The position numbers and the translations under genes were made by a program. Source: JAAAOZ01 sp964496595 (GTDB lineage Bacteria; Chloroflexota; Anaerolineae; B4-G1; SLSP01). Taken from it: a stretch of 11,573 bases of DNA. The stretch lies in NCBI GenBank assembly GCA_964496595.1, contig CAZCAI010000145.1, forward strand, positions 1 through 11,573, in the 5' to 3' direction. Below the pieces are notes generated by a model, which saw only the letters and a program-made list of their open reading frames with translations, was not told the DNA's origin and made no database searches. Positions 6,373 to 11,573 of the stretch are shown here, in pieces. Numbering within the stretch: the stretch's first letter is position 1; the number at the start of each line of letters is the position of its first letter.

Positions 6373-6414
6373 AAAAAAGCCAGGAGCCGAGGTTATTATG
6401 ACCTCGGCTCCTGG
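6373..6414 (-). terminator. Intrinsic terminator of the slyD-csp unit
   Basis: CCAGGAGCCGAGGT (6380-6393) and ACCTCGGCTCCTGG (6401-6414) form a perfect 14-bp stem with a 7-nt loop. On the minus strand it is followed by C and six T bases (6378-6373). It lies 17 bp after the stop of the cold-shock gene, as expected for a terminator. Confidence 0.95.
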
Positions 6415-6431
6415 TCTAAATCAGGGATTGC

Positions 6432-6728
6432 CTACACAAAATTGTCGAATGAGAAGCCGGATGGGTTGGGCTCCTGGGTGCTGTCTTCTTCTTCTTCTTC
6501 TTCCCTTTCGCCGCGCTCTTTGCTGACCACCTCGGTGGCCTTGGGGCCGCGATCGGTCATCTCGATTTTGAACTCGACCTTTTCCCCGTCGTGAAGGGTA
6601 CGGAATCCTGAGCCTGCGATGTTGGAATAATGCACGAAGACATCATCCTCGCCATCCTCCCGCTCAATAAAACCAAACCCCTTCTTCTCATCGAACCATT
6701 TGACTGTACCGTTTAGACTGTCTTCCAT
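6432..6728 (-). CDS. Cold-shock-domain nucleic-acid-binding protein with acidic tail
   Basis: The 98-residue protein starts with a complete cold-shock domain (residues 5-69), including the RNP1 motif KGFGFIE at 16-22 and RNP2 VFVHYS at 30-35. Such proteins bind single-stranded RNA and DNA, melt RNA structure, and can act as transcription antiterminators. Typical bacterial members end near residue 66-70; this one adds a tail of about 28 residues with a run of six Glu (76-81) and a C-terminal GFSFDNFV. The acidic tail with a terminal aromatic motif recalls single-stranded-DNA-binding proteins, where it contacts partners, but that comparison is inference. GGAGGT at 6744-6739 precedes the ATG. 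It lies 23 bp after slyD and shares its terminator. Confidence 0.93.
   Translation of the reverse strand: MEDSLNGTVKWFDEKKGFGFIEREDGEDDVFVHYSNIAGSGFRTLHDGEKVEFKIEMTDRGPKATEVVSKERGEREEEEEEDSTQEPNPSGFSFDNFV
6484..6502 (-). repeat. GAA trinucleotide run coding for poly-Glu
   Basis: A CTT run on the plus strand, GAA codons on the coding strand, encodes most of the poly-Glu tract in the tail of the cold-shock protein. Slippage here would change tail length in steps of one residue. Confidence 0.85.
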
Positions 6729-6751
6729 TGTGACTTAAACCTCCAAAAAGC

Positions 6752-7249
6752 TTAATGATGATGCTCGGTGTGTTCGCCATGGACGTGCCCGTGTTCGATT
6801 TCCTGCGGCGTCGCAGGGCGGATGTCCACAACCTCCACATCGAAATGTAGTGTTTCACCGGCCAGGGGGTGATTGTAGTCCACCAACACCCGGTCGTTTT
6901 CGACTTCCTTGATATGCAGCATAACCGTCCCGCCTTCGCTATCTTGCGCAGCCAAAATTTCCCCCGGCTCCAGGCGAACATCTGGCGGAAAGAGTTCTTT
7001 CGCGAGCCACTCTTGCGCTTCTTCGATGTACTCGCCATAAGCCTTTTCCGGCGGTACGACTACTTCCTTCGTATCTCCAACTTCCATAGAACTGAGAGCG
7101 TCTTCCAGCCCCTCGATAACCATTTGATGGCCATGAATGTACTGTAAAGGGTCTTTGCCCTCTGATGTATCAATGACCTCGCCATTACCTAGCCGAACGG
7201 TGTACTCAATGCTGATCACATTGTCCTCGCGGACTTTCAAGTCTGTCAT
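6752..7249 (-). CDS. slyD: FKBP-type peptidyl-prolyl cis-trans isomerase, SlyD family
   Basis: The 165-residue protein has the SlyD layout: an FKBP half-domain (about residues 9-70, with PPEKAYGEY at 66-74), an insert-in-flap chaperone domain (about 72-122), and the returning FKBP strand VDYNHPLAGETLHFDVEV at 123-140. SlyD enzymes isomerise proline bonds and hold unfolded clients. The C terminus has seven histidines between 153 and 165, ending HHH, matching the metal-binding tail of SlyD that is known to serve nickel handling in some bacteria; it is short and lacks cysteines. The ATG at 7249 follows AGGAGG at 7259-7254. A good promoter and a terminator-like hairpin lie in its leader. The cold-shock gene follows 23 bp later. 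Confidence 0.94.
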   Translation of the reverse strand: MTDLKVREDNVISIEYTVRLGNGEVIDTSEGKDPLQYIHGHQMVIEGLEDALSSMEVGDTKEVVVPPEKAYGEYIEEAQEWLAKELFPPDVRLEPGEILAAQDSEGGTVMLHIKEVENDRVLVDYNHPLAGETLHFDVEVVDIRPATPQEIEHGHVHGEHTEHHH

Positions 7250-7267
7250 CTAACCTCCTGGGTTATA

Positions 7268-7310
7268 GAAAAAGCCGTTCAAGTTTAACCTTCCCTTAAA
7301 CGGCTTTTTC
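7268..7310 (-). terminator. Terminator-like hairpin in the slyD leader, possible attenuator
   Basis: GAAAAAGCCGTT (7268-7279) and AACGGCTTTTTC (7299-7310) form a perfect 12-bp stem with T-rich 3' arms in either direction. On the minus strand it ends 8 bp before the slyD ribosome binding site and lies downstream of the best slyD promoter. An inner pair, TTTAA/TTAAA, competes for the AAC bases and allows an alternative fold. It could end the aminotransferase message, attenuate slyD, or both. Confidence 0.8.
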
Positions 7311-7339
7311 GTTTCAATGGGAACTACATTTACCCTTAC

Positions 7340-7367
7340 AGTATATTACAGGCCATGGGAATGTCAA
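7340..7367 (-). promoter_or_regulatory. Predicted sigma-70-type promoter for slyD-csp
   Basis: On the minus strand a perfect -35 box TTGACA (7367-7362) is separated by 16 bp from TATACT (7345-7340), five of six matches to the -10 consensus. Transcription would start near 7333, giving a leader of about 84 nt that contains the hairpin at 7268-7310. The promoter lies between the aminotransferase stop and slyD, in the right place. Confidence 0.75.
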
Positions 7368-7412
7368 ATTGGGCAGGTATGAGAATTTTGCACTCGATGA
7401 TAATATAGTTGG

Positions 7413-8639
7413 CTATTTCGTGGCTAATTCCTCTTTTACGAGACCGCCGAGACGCTTGATGCCAATCTCAATCATCTCTGGCTTGGAGTTGCTGAAGTTG
7501 AGGCGCATGGCAGTGTGCCCGCCGTCGGCGTGGGGGAAGAAGTGGACGCCGGCCACATAGGCGACTTTATTCTCCACGGCTTTGGGGAAGAGCGCGGCGG
7601 TATCGATGGGTTCCGGCACCCGCGCCCAGAGGAATAACCCGCCCTGCGGACGAGTCCAACTGCTGCCCTCCGGCCAACTGGCTTCCAACGCCCTGAGCAT
7701 TGTATTGCGACGTTCCCGGTAGACATTGCAGATGCTCCGCACGTGGGCCTTGAGGATACCGCGCTGGGCGATATCGTTGGCGATCATCTGATCGAAGGTG
7801 CTGGTGTGCAGGTCGGCGCCCTGCTTGGCGCGGACGAGGCGCTGGACGATTTCCATCGGCCCCATGATCCACCCGATGCGCAGACCCGGGGTCAAGGTTT
7901 TGGAGAAAGTACCCAAATAGAGCGTGCGCTCCGGCGCCATCACCGAGATGGGGGTGATGTCCTCGCCTTCGTAGCGCAGCGCGCCGTAGGGATCATCCTC
8001 GACGATGATGAGATCGTACTTGCGGGCAAGCTCCACCAGATGCTTGCGACGATCCTCCGGCAGGGTGGTGCCGGCTGGATTGTGGAAGTTGGGAAGCACG
8101 TAGATGAAGCACGGCTTTTTCTCCTTGATCGTCTCTTCCAGTTGATCCACACACATGCCATGATCATCCAACGGCACGGTGGCGAATTGGGCCTCATAGG
8201 CGCGCCACGCCTGAATCGCGCCCAAGTAGGTGGGTTGAGCCGTCAGGATGGTGGTGCCCGGATCGATGAAGACCTTGCCAATCAGATCTAACGCCTGTTG
8301 GGAGCCGGTGGTGATGAGAATGTTATCCGGCCCATGCTGGATGCCATATTTGGCGACCGTCGCGGCCAGAAATTCGCGCAGCGGCGGATGGCCCTCGGTG
8401 GTGCTATATTGAAGCGCTTGCTTTGGCTCCTTGTGGAGCAGGTAGTTACACGCTTCCTCGATTTCGCGCACGGGGAACAGCTCCGGCGCCGGCAGCCCCC
8501 CGGCGAACGAGATGACCTCCGGCTGTTGGGTGACCTTGAGCAGCTCCCGGATGGCGGAGCTTCCCATTTTTCGGGCGCGCTGTGAGAGAAAGCGTTCCCA
8601 ATCGACTGGTCCGGTCGGTGAATTAGCGTATACCGTCAT
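7413..8639 (-). CDS. PLP-dependent class I/II aminotransferase, LysN/KAT-II-like
   Basis: The 408-residue enzyme is a fold-type I aminotransferase. The N-terminal SFAGGLPAPELFP (44-56) is typical of the 2-aminoadipate/kynurenine/aromatic subgroup. Other signatures: TTGSQQALDL at 110-119, NFHNPAG with N187, VEDDPYG with D216 and Y218, and the cofactor lysine K247 in GTFSKTLTPGLRIGW. R379 in AMRLNFS should bind the substrate carboxylate. Such enzymes transfer amino groups between amino acids such as 2-aminoadipate, leucine or aromatic residues and 2-oxoglutarate; specificity cannot be read with certainty. AGGAGG at 8650-8645 sets the ATG. No biosynthetic neighbours are present. The long upstream leader with a terminator suggests control by attenuation or riboswitch. 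Confidence 0.93.
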   Translation of the reverse strand: MTVYANSPTGPVDWERFLSQRARKMGSSAIRELLKVTQQPEVISFAGGLPAPELFPVREIEEACNYLLHKEPKQALQYSTTEGHPPLREFLAATVAKYGIQHGPDNILITTGSQQALDLIGKVFIDPGTTILTAQPTYLGAIQAWRAYEAQFATVPLDDHGMCVDQLEETIKEKKPCFIYVLPNFHNPAGTTLPEDRRKHLVELARKYDLIIVEDDPYGALRYEGEDITPISVMAPERTLYLGTFSKTLTPGLRIGWIMGPMEIVQRLVRAKQGADLHTSTFDQMIANDIAQRGILKAHVRSICNVYRERRNTMLRALEASWPEGSSWTRPQGGLFLWARVPEPIDTAALFPKAVENKVAYVAGVHFFPHADGGHTAMRLNFSNSKPEMIEIGIKRLGGLVKEELATK

Positions 8640-8662
8640 ACTTACCTCCTAAATACGGTTGG

Positions 8663-8689
8663 ATATTATTGGATATGGGTACTGTTCAA
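8663..8689 (-). promoter_or_regulatory. Weak second promoter candidate for the aminotransferase
   Basis: On the minus strand TTGAAC (8689-8684) and TAATAT (8668-8663) are separated by 15 bp, shorter than ideal. If used, transcription would begin after the leader terminator and only about 10 bp before the ribosome binding site, making the gene independent of the leader. Confidence 0.35.
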
Positions 8690-8725
8690 AAAAATAACAC
8701 CTGCCAGATCTAGCCAGGCAGGTGT
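8688..8725 (-). terminator. Intrinsic terminator just upstream of the aminotransferase
   Basis: On the minus strand ACACCTGCC (8725-8717) pairs perfectly with GGCAGGTGT (8705-8697) around an 11-nt loop, followed by TA and seven T bases (8694-8688). No credible gene precedes it on this strand, so it should end either a small RNA or the leader of the aminotransferase, whose ribosome binding site is 38 bp further on. Confidence 0.9.
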
Positions 8726-8916
8726 GGGGTCTGATACGAATCGCCGCGTCATAACGGCCAACGTCAGGCTAAATATGGCAATCATGTTGGTTAGGCCAAG
8801 AACAGATTGCATACGTGAATTTTTCTCCCCTCGAAAGTCAGAAAGGCAATGAACTGTGATATCGTGTGTGTCACGGCGTGAGGAACACAGCTGTTTTTCC
8901 ATCATGCTTCAGTTGT
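8697..8916 (-). promoter_or_regulatory. Candidate cis-regulatory leader or small RNA
   Basis: A promoter at 8951-8923 would start a transcript near 8916 that reaches the terminator about 220 nt later. Inside, TGTGT and ACACA flank CAC/GTG to make a compound hairpin, and CCAAC/GTTGG can pair further on. I see no T-box sequence (TGGNACCGCG), no SAM-I core and no other riboswitch class that I recognise. A leader peptide starting at the ATG near 8905 is possible but has no run of a single amino acid. Confidence 0.5.
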
Positions 8917-8922
8917 ACCTCA

Positions 8923-8951
8923 ATTGTAGAGGAGGGTGATCTACCCGTCAA
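8923..8951 (-). promoter_or_regulatory. Predicted sigma-70-type promoter of the aminotransferase leader
   Basis: On the minus strand TTGACG (8951-8946), five of six to consensus, is followed after exactly 17 bp by TACAAT (8928-8923), also five of six. Spacing and sequence make it one of the two best promoters in the window. The -35 box is one arm of an inverted repeat. Confidence 0.75.
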
Positions 8952-8964
8952 CTGCCATTTGACG
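8946..8964. promoter_or_regulatory. Inverted repeat over the -35 box, possible operator
   Basis: CGTCAA (8946-8951) and TTGACG (8959-8964) are perfect inverted arms with a 7-bp spacer. One arm is the -35 box of the minus-strand leader promoter. A dimeric regulator bound here would block or guide RNA polymerase. No regulator gene is adjacent. Confidence 0.45.
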
Positions 8965-9058
8965 AAAAATGATGTGAGGAAGGGCAAAGGTGGGGGGATG
9001 CCCGATGCGAAGTACATGCTTGAAGCGTGACGCGCGCCTCTCCCCCTGGGCCATATAC

Positions 9059-9086
9059 TTGCTTGCCCCTTCCTCTGTGTTAGAAT
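9059..9086 (+). promoter_or_regulatory. Predicted promoter giving a leaderless glycosyltransferase message
   Basis: TTGCTT (9059-9064) and TAGAAT (9081-9086) are separated by 16 bp. The -10 box ends 7 bp before ATG at 9094, so transcription would start at or next to the start codon. No Shine-Dalgarno sequence lies before either candidate ATG. A TANNNT box at this distance is the known signature of leaderless genes in several bacterial phyla. Confidence 0.6.
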
Positions 9087-9093
9087 GGCCTTA

Positions 9094-9975
9094 ATGGACT
9101 TAGGCATCGTCATTGTGAACTATAATACGCGCCAACTCCTGCGCCGCTGCTTGGAAACCGTCTTCGCTACTCGGGGTGCGACCTTTCGCGTCTGTGTGGT
9201 GGATAATAACTCCCAGGATGGCAGCGCGGAGATGGTCGCCGAGACATTCCCCCAGGTGACGTTGATCCGCAATCGGCAGAACGTCGGGTATCCGGCGGCC
9301 AACAACCAGGGATTGCGGCGCCTGGAATTTACGGAGGGATCGTGGGCGGATGCGCCGGAATTCGGCCTGCTGCTCAACCCCGATACCGAAGTCCCGCCGG
9401 ACGCCTTCGCGCGGATGTTGGCGTTCGCCGAGGCGCACCCGCGCGCCGGCGTCATCGGCCCGAAGCTGGTGCGCCCCTCCGGCGATCTGGACCTGGCCTG
9501 CCGCCGCACCTTCCCCTCGCCCGAAGTCTCCTTCTATCGCATCACCGGACTCTCTAAGCTCTTCCCGCGCCATCGTCGCTTTGGGCAGTACAACCTCACC
9601 TTCCTGGACCCCGATCAAATGGCCGAGGTCGATGCCGTGGTCGGCGCCTTTATGCTCGTGCGCCGCGATGCGATGCGCGAGGTGGGCCTGCTAGATGATT
9701 CGTTCTTTATGTACGGCGAGGATCTGGACTGGGCCTACCGCATCAAGGCCGCCGGCTGGAACGTCTACTACAACCCGGAGGTCACCGTGCTGCACGTCAA
9801 GCGCGCGGCCAGCCGCCAGAACCCCAAATCCCGCGTCGAGTTCTGGCGCGCGATGGAGATCTTCTACCGCAAACACTATGCCGCGCAGACGCCGCGCTGG
9901 CTCCACTACGTGATCCTCTTTGCCGTGCGGGCGCAGACCCGCTGGATGGCCCTCCGGGTCAAGGCGGGGCTGTGA
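9094..9975 (+). CDS. Family 2 glycosyltransferase, rhamnosyltransferase-like
   Basis: The 293-residue protein is a GT-A-fold family 2 enzyme that transfers a sugar from a nucleotide donor to a lipid-linked or polysaccharide acceptor at the inner face of the membrane. Visible motifs are the opening strand LGIVIVNYNTRQLL, VVDNNSQDGS with D37, the DXD-equivalent NPDTE with D97, the acceptor motif VGAFMLVRRDA, and YGEDLDW with E209-D210 as likely catalytic acid residues. The pattern is closest to WbbL-type rhamnosyltransferases; the sugar is not certain. An in-frame ATG at 9085 would add three residues, but it overlaps the -10 box, so 9094 is preferred. The phosphotransferase gene follows after 32 bp, marking a glycan assembly locus that continues beyond the window. 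Confidence 0.92.
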   Translation: MDLGIVIVNYNTRQLLRRCLETVFATRGATFRVCVVDNNSQDGSAEMVAETFPQVTLIRNRQNVGYPAANNQGLRRLEFTEGSWADAPEFGLLLNPDTEVPPDAFARMLAFAEAHPRAGVIGPKLVRPSGDLDLACRRTFPSPEVSFYRITGLSKLFPRHRRFGQYNLTFLDPDQMAEVDAVVGAFMLVRRDAMREVGLLDDSFFMYGEDLDWAYRIKAAGWNVYYNPEVTVLHVKRAASRQNPKSRVEFWRAMEIFYRKHYAAQTPRWLHYVILFAVRAQTRWMALRVKAGL

Positions 9976-10007
9976 GATGATCGCGATGAAATTATCTGAG
10001 GTACACG

Positions 10008-11423
10008 ATGAAAGCTGAACGCGCGACCCGCCTTTTCATCTTCCTGCTGATCCTGACCGACATGGCGATGGCCGGGTTGGCCTTCGCGGCGGCTTATCTG
10101 CTGCGGCAAGCCATCCCCGTGCCCGATGTGGCCGAGGGTCTGCGTCCCTGGGGCGAATACGTGCCGATGATGGGCATCCACATCTTCTCCCTGGTGGGCG
10201 TCTTCTTCTTCGCGCGGCTCTATAACCTCTCGCGCGCCTCGCGCATCGACGAGTTCTACGACATCGTGGCCGCCGCGACCATCGGCACGCTGATGGGCGT
10301 GGCGCTTGCCTCCTTGACCCTCCGAGACTTCGTCGTCGGGCGGGATTATTCGCGGGCGATGGTACTCTATGCATGGGCGCTCTCCATCCTGCTGGTGACG
10401 CTGGGCCGCTTGCTCAACGATTGGCTGCGCAAATACTGGGTTCGGCGCGGTTGGGGCCGGCGCCGCCTGCTCATTATCGGGATGGGCGACGTGGCGCGGA
10501 TGATCCTCCAGAAGATTCTCTGGACCCCAGAGCTGGGCTACGACGCTGTCGGCGTGGTGACGCTGCACGAGGTGGCCCAATCGTCGCTGTTGAATGTGCC
10601 GGTCGTGGGCACGGCGGACGCGCTGCGGCAGCTCATTGCTGAGCACGAGATCGACGAGGTCATCATCGCGCTGCCGGAGGACACTTCTCACAATGAGATC
10701 CTCTGGCTGATCTCCGAATGCGAGCGCGGGCGCGTGACTATTCGCGTCTACCCCGACCTCTTCCAGATCATGGCCGGGCCGGTGAGCATCGGCGAGATGG
10801 GCGGCATTCCCATCCTCACCGTGCGCGATATCGCGCTGACGGGCTGGCGGCGCCTGGCCAAGCGCGCGATGGATATGGCGGGCGCGATGGTGGGCCTGGT
10901 CTTCTTCTCTCCGATGATGATGATGATCGCCCTGTTGATCAAGCTGGAATCGCCGGGGCCGGTCTTCTTCATCCAGGAGCGGATGGGGCTGGACGCGCGC
11001 CCGTTCCCCATCCTCAAATTCCGCTCGATGCGCGAGGATGCGGAGAAGAGCGGGCCGGGATGGACGACTGAGGACGATCCCCGGCGGACGAAAATCGGCG
11101 CGTTCCTGCGGGAGACTAACTTAGATGAGCTGCCTCAATTCATCAACGTGCTGCTGGGATATATGAGCCTGGTTGGCCCGCGCCCGGAGCGCCCCGTCTA
11201 CGTGGAGCAATTCCGCCGCAGCATCCCCCGCTATATGGATCGCCACCGCGAGAAGGCGGGGATGACGGGCTGGGCGCAGATCAACGGCTATCGCGGTGAC
11301 ACCTCGATCATCGAGCGCACGAAGTATGACCTCTGGTATATCGAGAACTGGTCGCTGCTGTTAGATGTCAAAATCATGATTCGGACGCTGTTGCAATTCT
11401 TCCGATCACCGAATGCGTATTGA
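10008..11423 (+). CDS. Polyprenyl-phosphate sugar-1-phosphate transferase (WbaP/CpsE-type)
   Basis: The 471-residue membrane protein moves a hexose-1-phosphate from a nucleotide sugar to undecaprenyl phosphate, the first step of exopolysaccharide or O-antigen repeat assembly. Four transmembrane helices are visible (about 8-33, 53-72, 86-106, 116-137), then a Rossmann-like domain starting LLIIGMGDVARMI at 154-166, then the C-terminal catalytic domain. That domain has KRAMDMAGA at 285-293, a re-entrant or membrane helix to about 312, PGPVFFIQERMG, ILKFRSM, and the catalytic D373-E374 pair in TNLDELPQFINVLLG followed by MSLVGPRPERP. Length fits the family. TGAGGT at 9997-10002 precedes the ATG. 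It shares a transcript with the upstream glycosyltransferase. The donor sugar, often glucose or galactose, cannot be read. Confidence 0.95.
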   Translation: MKAERATRLFIFLLILTDMAMAGLAFAAAYLLRQAIPVPDVAEGLRPWGEYVPMMGIHIFSLVGVFFFARLYNLSRASRIDEFYDIVAAATIGTLMGVALASLTLRDFVVGRDYSRAMVLYAWALSILLVTLGRLLNDWLRKYWVRRGWGRRRLLIIGMGDVARMILQKILWTPELGYDAVGVVTLHEVAQSSLLNVPVVGTADALRQLIAEHEIDEVIIALPEDTSHNEILWLISECERGRVTIRVYPDLFQIMAGPVSIGEMGGIPILTVRDIALTGWRRLAKRAMDMAGAMVGLVFFSPMMMMIALLIKLESPGPVFFIQERMGLDARPFPILKFRSMREDAEKSGPGWTTEDDPRRTKIGAFLRETNLDELPQFINVLLGYMSLVGPRPERPVYVEQFRRSIPRYMDRHREKAGMTGWAQINGYRGDTSIIERTKYDLWYIENWSLLLDVKIMIRTLLQFFRSPNAY

Positions 11424-11450
11424 CGAGTATTTCGTATCGCGTATTCCGTA
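11417..11450. repeat. Degenerate GTATTNC heptamers
   Basis: GTATTTC, GTATCGC, GTATTCC and GTA follow each other at 11427-11450, and a further GTATTGA at 11417-11423 covers the stop codon of the phosphotransferase, offset by 3 bp. The 7-bp period matches that of the array at the other end of the window although the unit differs. An AAAAATTTTT palindrome (11450-11459) comes next; it is not a convincing terminator. Confidence 0.6.
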
Positions 11451-11527
11451 AAAATTTTTGTAAGAATGACAGGTGGTAGTCGAGCAGTACTTTCCCGTCG
11501 GATAGTTCATTACGCAATGGCTCATGT

Positions 11528-11573
11528 GGGGAATTGGGTGAAAGATGAGGGGGGCGAGGACTAAAGGCCTCTG
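11528..11573 (+). repeat. Dispersed intergenic repeat, copy B, cut by the window edge
   Basis: GGGGAATTGGGTGAAAGAT followed by a GGGGGGCGAGGACTAAAG block repeats the two blocks at 6192-6252, with 2 bp instead of 18 bp between them. Here GAGGACTAAAGGCCTC is closer to a palindrome. The copy reaches the right end of the window, so a hairpin cluster like that at 6250-6350 may follow. Confidence 0.85.

Larger units (their letters stand above)
6088..6431. other. Gene-free, palindrome-rich intergenic region
   Basis: This 344-bp stretch between convergent rtcB and the cold-shock gene holds no believable gene. An 81-codon open frame at 6126-6371 has no ribosome binding site, no recognisable motif, and runs through the hairpin cluster. 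The region contains a diverged interspersed repeat, the hairpin GGCAT/ATGCC at 6155-6179, a block shared with the window's right end, five small hairpins, and the minus-strand terminator. A T run at 6132-6136 after the first repeat may help end rtcB transcription. Confidence 0.8.
8640..9058. other. Intergenic region between divergent genes, leader and promoters
   Basis: This stretch between the divergent aminotransferase and glycosyltransferase holds a minus-strand promoter, a leader of about 200 nt, a strong minus-strand terminator and a weak second promoter. Minus-strand open frames of 79 codons (8666-8905) and 80 codons (8871-9113) lack good ribosome binding sites and overlap these signals. 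A 49-codon in-frame part of the first frame, from an ATG at about 8811, has one hydrophobic segment, but it reads through the terminator. Confidence 0.65.

Noticed and set aside
8666..8905. 79-codon minus-strand frame with one hydrophobic stretch
   Set aside because: It runs through the terminator stem and its T tract; no ribosome binding site lies at a good distance. It might be a leader peptide in part, but not a normal gene.
8697..8916. T-box riboswitch before the aminotransferase
   Set aside because: The conserved TGGNACCGCG antiterminator sequence is missing, so the leader stays unclassified.
8871..9113. 80-codon minus-strand frame
   Set aside because: It covers the leader promoter, the operator-like repeat and the glycosyltransferase promoter, and shows no motif.

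Overview
The window is about 11.6 kb of GC-rich bacterial chromosome with tightly packed genes, GTG/TTG starts alongside ATG, and clear GGAGG-type ribosome binding sites. Heptamer tandem repeats, short interspersed palindromes, an archease-RtcB pair and the gene styles together suggest a member of the Chloroflexota (Anaerolineae-like). That assignment is inference from style; no rRNA or marker gene is present to prove it.

Layout. (1) Positions 1-3575, + strand: an AACTTGY heptamer array, then a probable operon of a SpoIIE/PP2C-type phosphatase, a small P-loop kinase-like protein overlapping it by 4 bp, and a 751-residue SPFH/flotillin-like coiled-coil protein, closed by an intrinsic terminator. 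(2) Positions 3585-6087, + strand: mobB (molybdenum cofactor), archease and rtcB (RNA ligase) with short gaps. mobB is bracketed by a 17-bp direct repeat whose second copy encodes the end of MobB. (3) Positions 6088-6431: a gene-free mosaic of diverged repeats and small perfect hairpins, ending in a terminator that serves the minus-strand genes. (4) Positions 6432-8951, - strand: a cold-shock-domain protein with an acidic tail, a SlyD-type FKBP prolyl isomerase, and a class I/II aminotransferase of the LysN/KAT-II type. Both slyD and the aminotransferase have the order promoter, leader, intrinsic-terminator hairpin, ribosome binding site, which is the architecture of attenuation. (5) Positions 9059-11423, + strand: a family 2 glycosyltransferase, probably translated from a leaderless transcript, and a polyprenyl-phosphate sugar phosphotransferase, together the start of an exopolysaccharide or O-antigen locus. 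(6) Positions 11424-11573: degenerate heptamers and a second copy of a repeat seen in region 3, cut by the window edge.

How the genes work together. Archease and RtcB are a known pair: archease helps guanylylate RtcB, which joins RNA 2',3'-cyclic phosphate and 5'-OH ends. SlyD and the cold-shock protein form a folding/RNA-chaperone pair. The two glycan genes act in sequence: the phosphotransferase loads the first sugar on the lipid carrier and the GT2 enzyme extends it. The phosphatase/kinase/SPFH operon has no function I can name with certainty and is a candidate signalling module at the membrane. I found no transposase, CRISPR array, rRNA or tRNA. The least explained signals are the two leader terminators, the repeat pair around mobB, and a strong bias for TTA leucine codons to stand before a codon beginning with G.
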